In this document: one piece after another, positions 6,638 to 7,927 of the stretch
Numbering within the stretch: the first letter of the stretch is position 1
Layout: each line of letters starts with the position of its first letter
Assembly: GCF_938045225.1 (NCBI RefSeq)
Contig: NZ_CALINL010000222.1
Coordinates: 1 to 7,927, forward strand
Length of the DNA stretch: 7,927 nt
Source: an uncultured Campylobacter sp.
Lineage (GTDB): Bacteria > Campylobacterota > Campylobacteria > Campylobacterales > Campylobacteraceae
Reading direction: 5' to 3'
The notes under the pieces: model-generated
Databases searched by the model: none
What the model saw: the letters and a program-made list of their open reading frames with translations, nothing else
What the model was told of the DNA's origin: nothing
Program-made: the position numbers and the translations under genes

Positions 6638-7917
6638 GGGGTTCCTTGATAAAAAAAATTTTAAGCCCCTATTTTAGCACTAAAATTATAATAAAAGCCT
6701 TTGTCGGCGCGATTTTAATCTCAAATTTTATACTGGCCGATCTTTTAGGCGGCGAAATTTTAAATTTTATCTCGCCGTTTTTTGCGATCGCGGGCTTTTA
6801 TTTGCTGCTCAAATTTGACCGCCGCGGCTTTTTTTGGACAGGATTTTTTGTCGGGATTTCATGGTTTTACTGGATCAGCTTTAGCCTCGTTTATTACGAG
6901 CTTGGCTACCTCATCCCGCTTGAAATTTTAGCTATCGGGATCATCTACGGCGCGCTGTTTTTGATAGCAGGTATCCCGGCTCAAATTTGGCTAAAGGCTT
7001 TGCTGCTTATCCTAGTTTCAAACGTCCATCCATTCGGCTTTAACTGGCTAAATTTAGAAGCCGTTTTCGTGCCGGGCATATTTGCGCCAAATTTACTTGC
7101 GCTTGCGTTTATTTTTGCCGCGATTTTGTGCCTGTTTTACGTCAAAAACCGCCTCAAATTTATCGCTTTTGCCGCGCTTTTAGCCTGCGCCGTTCAGTAC
7201 GATACACCAAATTTTAAGACTCTACCTTTTGAAGCAAAGCTTGCAAACACCGAAGTCGCACAAGAGCTAAAGTGGCAAAAGCAGCTAAAAAACGAGTTTA
7301 TAAATCAAAATTTAGCCATCATTGATGAGGCGATAAACGCAGGATTTAGAGCGGTTATTTTGCCTGAGAGCGCCTTTCCCGTCTATATGACGCACGAGCG
7401 AAATTTGACCTCCGAACTACTCGAAAAGTCGCAAAAGATCGCTATCGTCGCCGGCGCGCTAGCTCGCGAAAACGGCACGAACTACAACTCGGCGTTTTTC
7501 TTTGACCGCGGCAAGATACGGCGGATGGATAAATTTATCCTCGTGCCTTTTGGAGAGGAGATCCCGCTACCGGCTTTTGCTCGCGATTTGATAAATAAAA
7601 TATTTTTCGGCGGACACGAAGACTTTAGCACCGCAAAAACGCCTAGCGACTACGAGATAGAAGGCGTAAAAATAAGAAACGCGATTTGCTACGAAGCTAC
7701 TCGCGACGAGCTTTTCTCGGGCGATTTCGACGTAATGATAGCCGTCACTAACAACGGCTGGTTCGTACCTAGCACGGAACCGACTTTACAGCGCGTACTC
7801 TTAAAATACTACGCTACGAAAGACGGCAAAGTAATCTACCACTCGGTAAACGGTTCAAAATCCGAAATAATTAAGCCTAAAATTTCGGCTATTGAAACTT
7901 TTCGACGATATTTTTAA
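6610..7917 (+). CDS. lnt: Apolipoprotein N-acyltransferase (Lnt)
   Basis: Lnt adds the third acyl chain to the N-terminal cysteine of lipoproteins, taking it from phospholipid on the periplasmic face of the inner membrane. Of 435 residues, about 25-195 form several hydrophobic helices, including WTGFFVGISWFYWISF at 76-91. The rest is the nitrilase-fold catalytic domain. The triad is visible: Glu253 in ILPESAFP, Lys308 in RMDKFILVPFGEE and Cys360 in RNAICYEATRDE. Trp222 (LKWQ) and Glu316 match other residues known to matter in the E. coli enzyme. The protein ends about 70 residues short of the E. coli length, lacking the final membrane helix; Campylobacter and Helicobacter Lnt are also short (from memory). 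The start is uncertain: ATG 6610 overlaps yajC by 28 bp, head to head, while TTG 6646 gives MIKKILSPYF with 423 residues and no overlap. The gene ends in TAA 10 bp before the window edge. Confidence 0.94.
   Translation: MKLRNFLLAWGSLIKKILSPYFSTKIIIKAFVGAILISNFILADLLGGEILNFISPFFAIAGFYLLLKFDRRGFFWTGFFVGISWFYWISFSLVYYELGYLIPLEILAIGIIYGALFLIAGIPAQIWLKALLLILVSNVHPFGFNWLNLEAVFVPGIFAPNLLALAFIFAAILCLFYVKNRLKFIAFAALLACAVQYDTPNFKTLPFEAKLANTEVAQELKWQKQLKNEFINQNLAIIDEAINAGFRAVILPESAFPVYMTHERNLTSELLEKSQKIAIVAGALARENGTNYNSAFFFDRGKIRRMDKFILVPFGEEIPLPAFARDLINKIFFGGHEDFSTAKTPSDYEIEGVKIRNAICYEATRDELFSGDFDVMIAVTNNGWFVPSTEPTLQRVLLKYYATKDGKVIYHSVNGSKSEIIKPKISAIETFRRYF
6671..6690 (-). promoter_or_regulatory. Candidate promoter -10 region for the yajC-secDF operon
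   Basis: Reading the minus strand, an exact TATAAT lies at 6690-6685 and a TAAAAT at 6676-6671, about 48 and 34 nt before the yajC ATG. Either could serve as a sigma-70 -10 box; Campylobacter promoters often lack a clear -35. The region is A/T-rich and also codes for the lnt N-terminus, so such hexamers can occur by chance. A promoter must lie near here if yajC is the first gene of the operon, but which box is used cannot be decided from sequence. Confidence 0.35.
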
Positions 7918-7927
7918 CTACGGTCGA

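Noticed and set aside
1..7927. tRNA, rRNA, CRISPR, insertion sequences, riboswitches or terminators
   Set aside because: Genes fill nearly the whole window. I saw no cloverleaf, no spaced direct repeats, no transposase and no hairpin with a T-run in the few short gaps.

Overview
The window looks like a join of two unrelated bacterial genomes, not one natural locus. Positions 1 to about 2575 read as Bacteroidetes, most like Prevotella. Positions from about 2582 to the end read as a Campylobacter of fairly high GC (rectus/showae/curvus-like style). Both assignments come from recognising protein families and gene order by eye, with no database search. Both genera share the oral cavity, so an oral metagenome, mixed culture or single-cell library would be a plausible source.

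Left part, all on the minus strand in the order of transcription: the C-terminal end of an Smr-domain protein of the Bacteroidetes DUF2027 type (2333 to about 2578), then complete glutamine-dependent NAD+ synthetase nadE (351-2318), then the first 118 codons of a secreted protein of unknown function that runs off the left edge (1-354). Spacing is tight: 14 bp between the first two, and a 4-base overlap between nadE and the next gene. They probably form one transcription unit.

Right part: the minus strand carries yajC (6347-6637), secD (4774-6354), secF (3802-4773), a small membrane protein of the DUF6394 type (3454-3792) and the 5' part of leuS (about 2576-3445). lnt is divergent on the plus strand (6610-7917). 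This matches the known Campylobacter order lnt / yajC-secD-secF-leuS. YajC, SecD and SecF form the accessory complex of the Sec translocon that uses the proton motive force to help pull proteins across the inner membrane. Lnt acts on lipoproteins exported by that route. Genes in this block abut or overlap, and two stop codons lie inside the next gene's Shine-Dalgarno sequence, which points to translational coupling.

The seam: leuS is open for about 289 codons, ends inside the editing (CP1) domain, and continues in frame into about 80 residues of the Smr protein. An AAGCTT (HindIII) hexamer at 2576-2581 sits at the switch point. I read the 370-codon open frame as a chimera made by ligation, amplification or assembly, not as a new fusion protein. 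I found no RNA gene, mobile element, CRISPR array or convincing undescribed system. Coding sequence fills almost the whole window, and no gap exceeds 14 bp apart from the last 10 bases.
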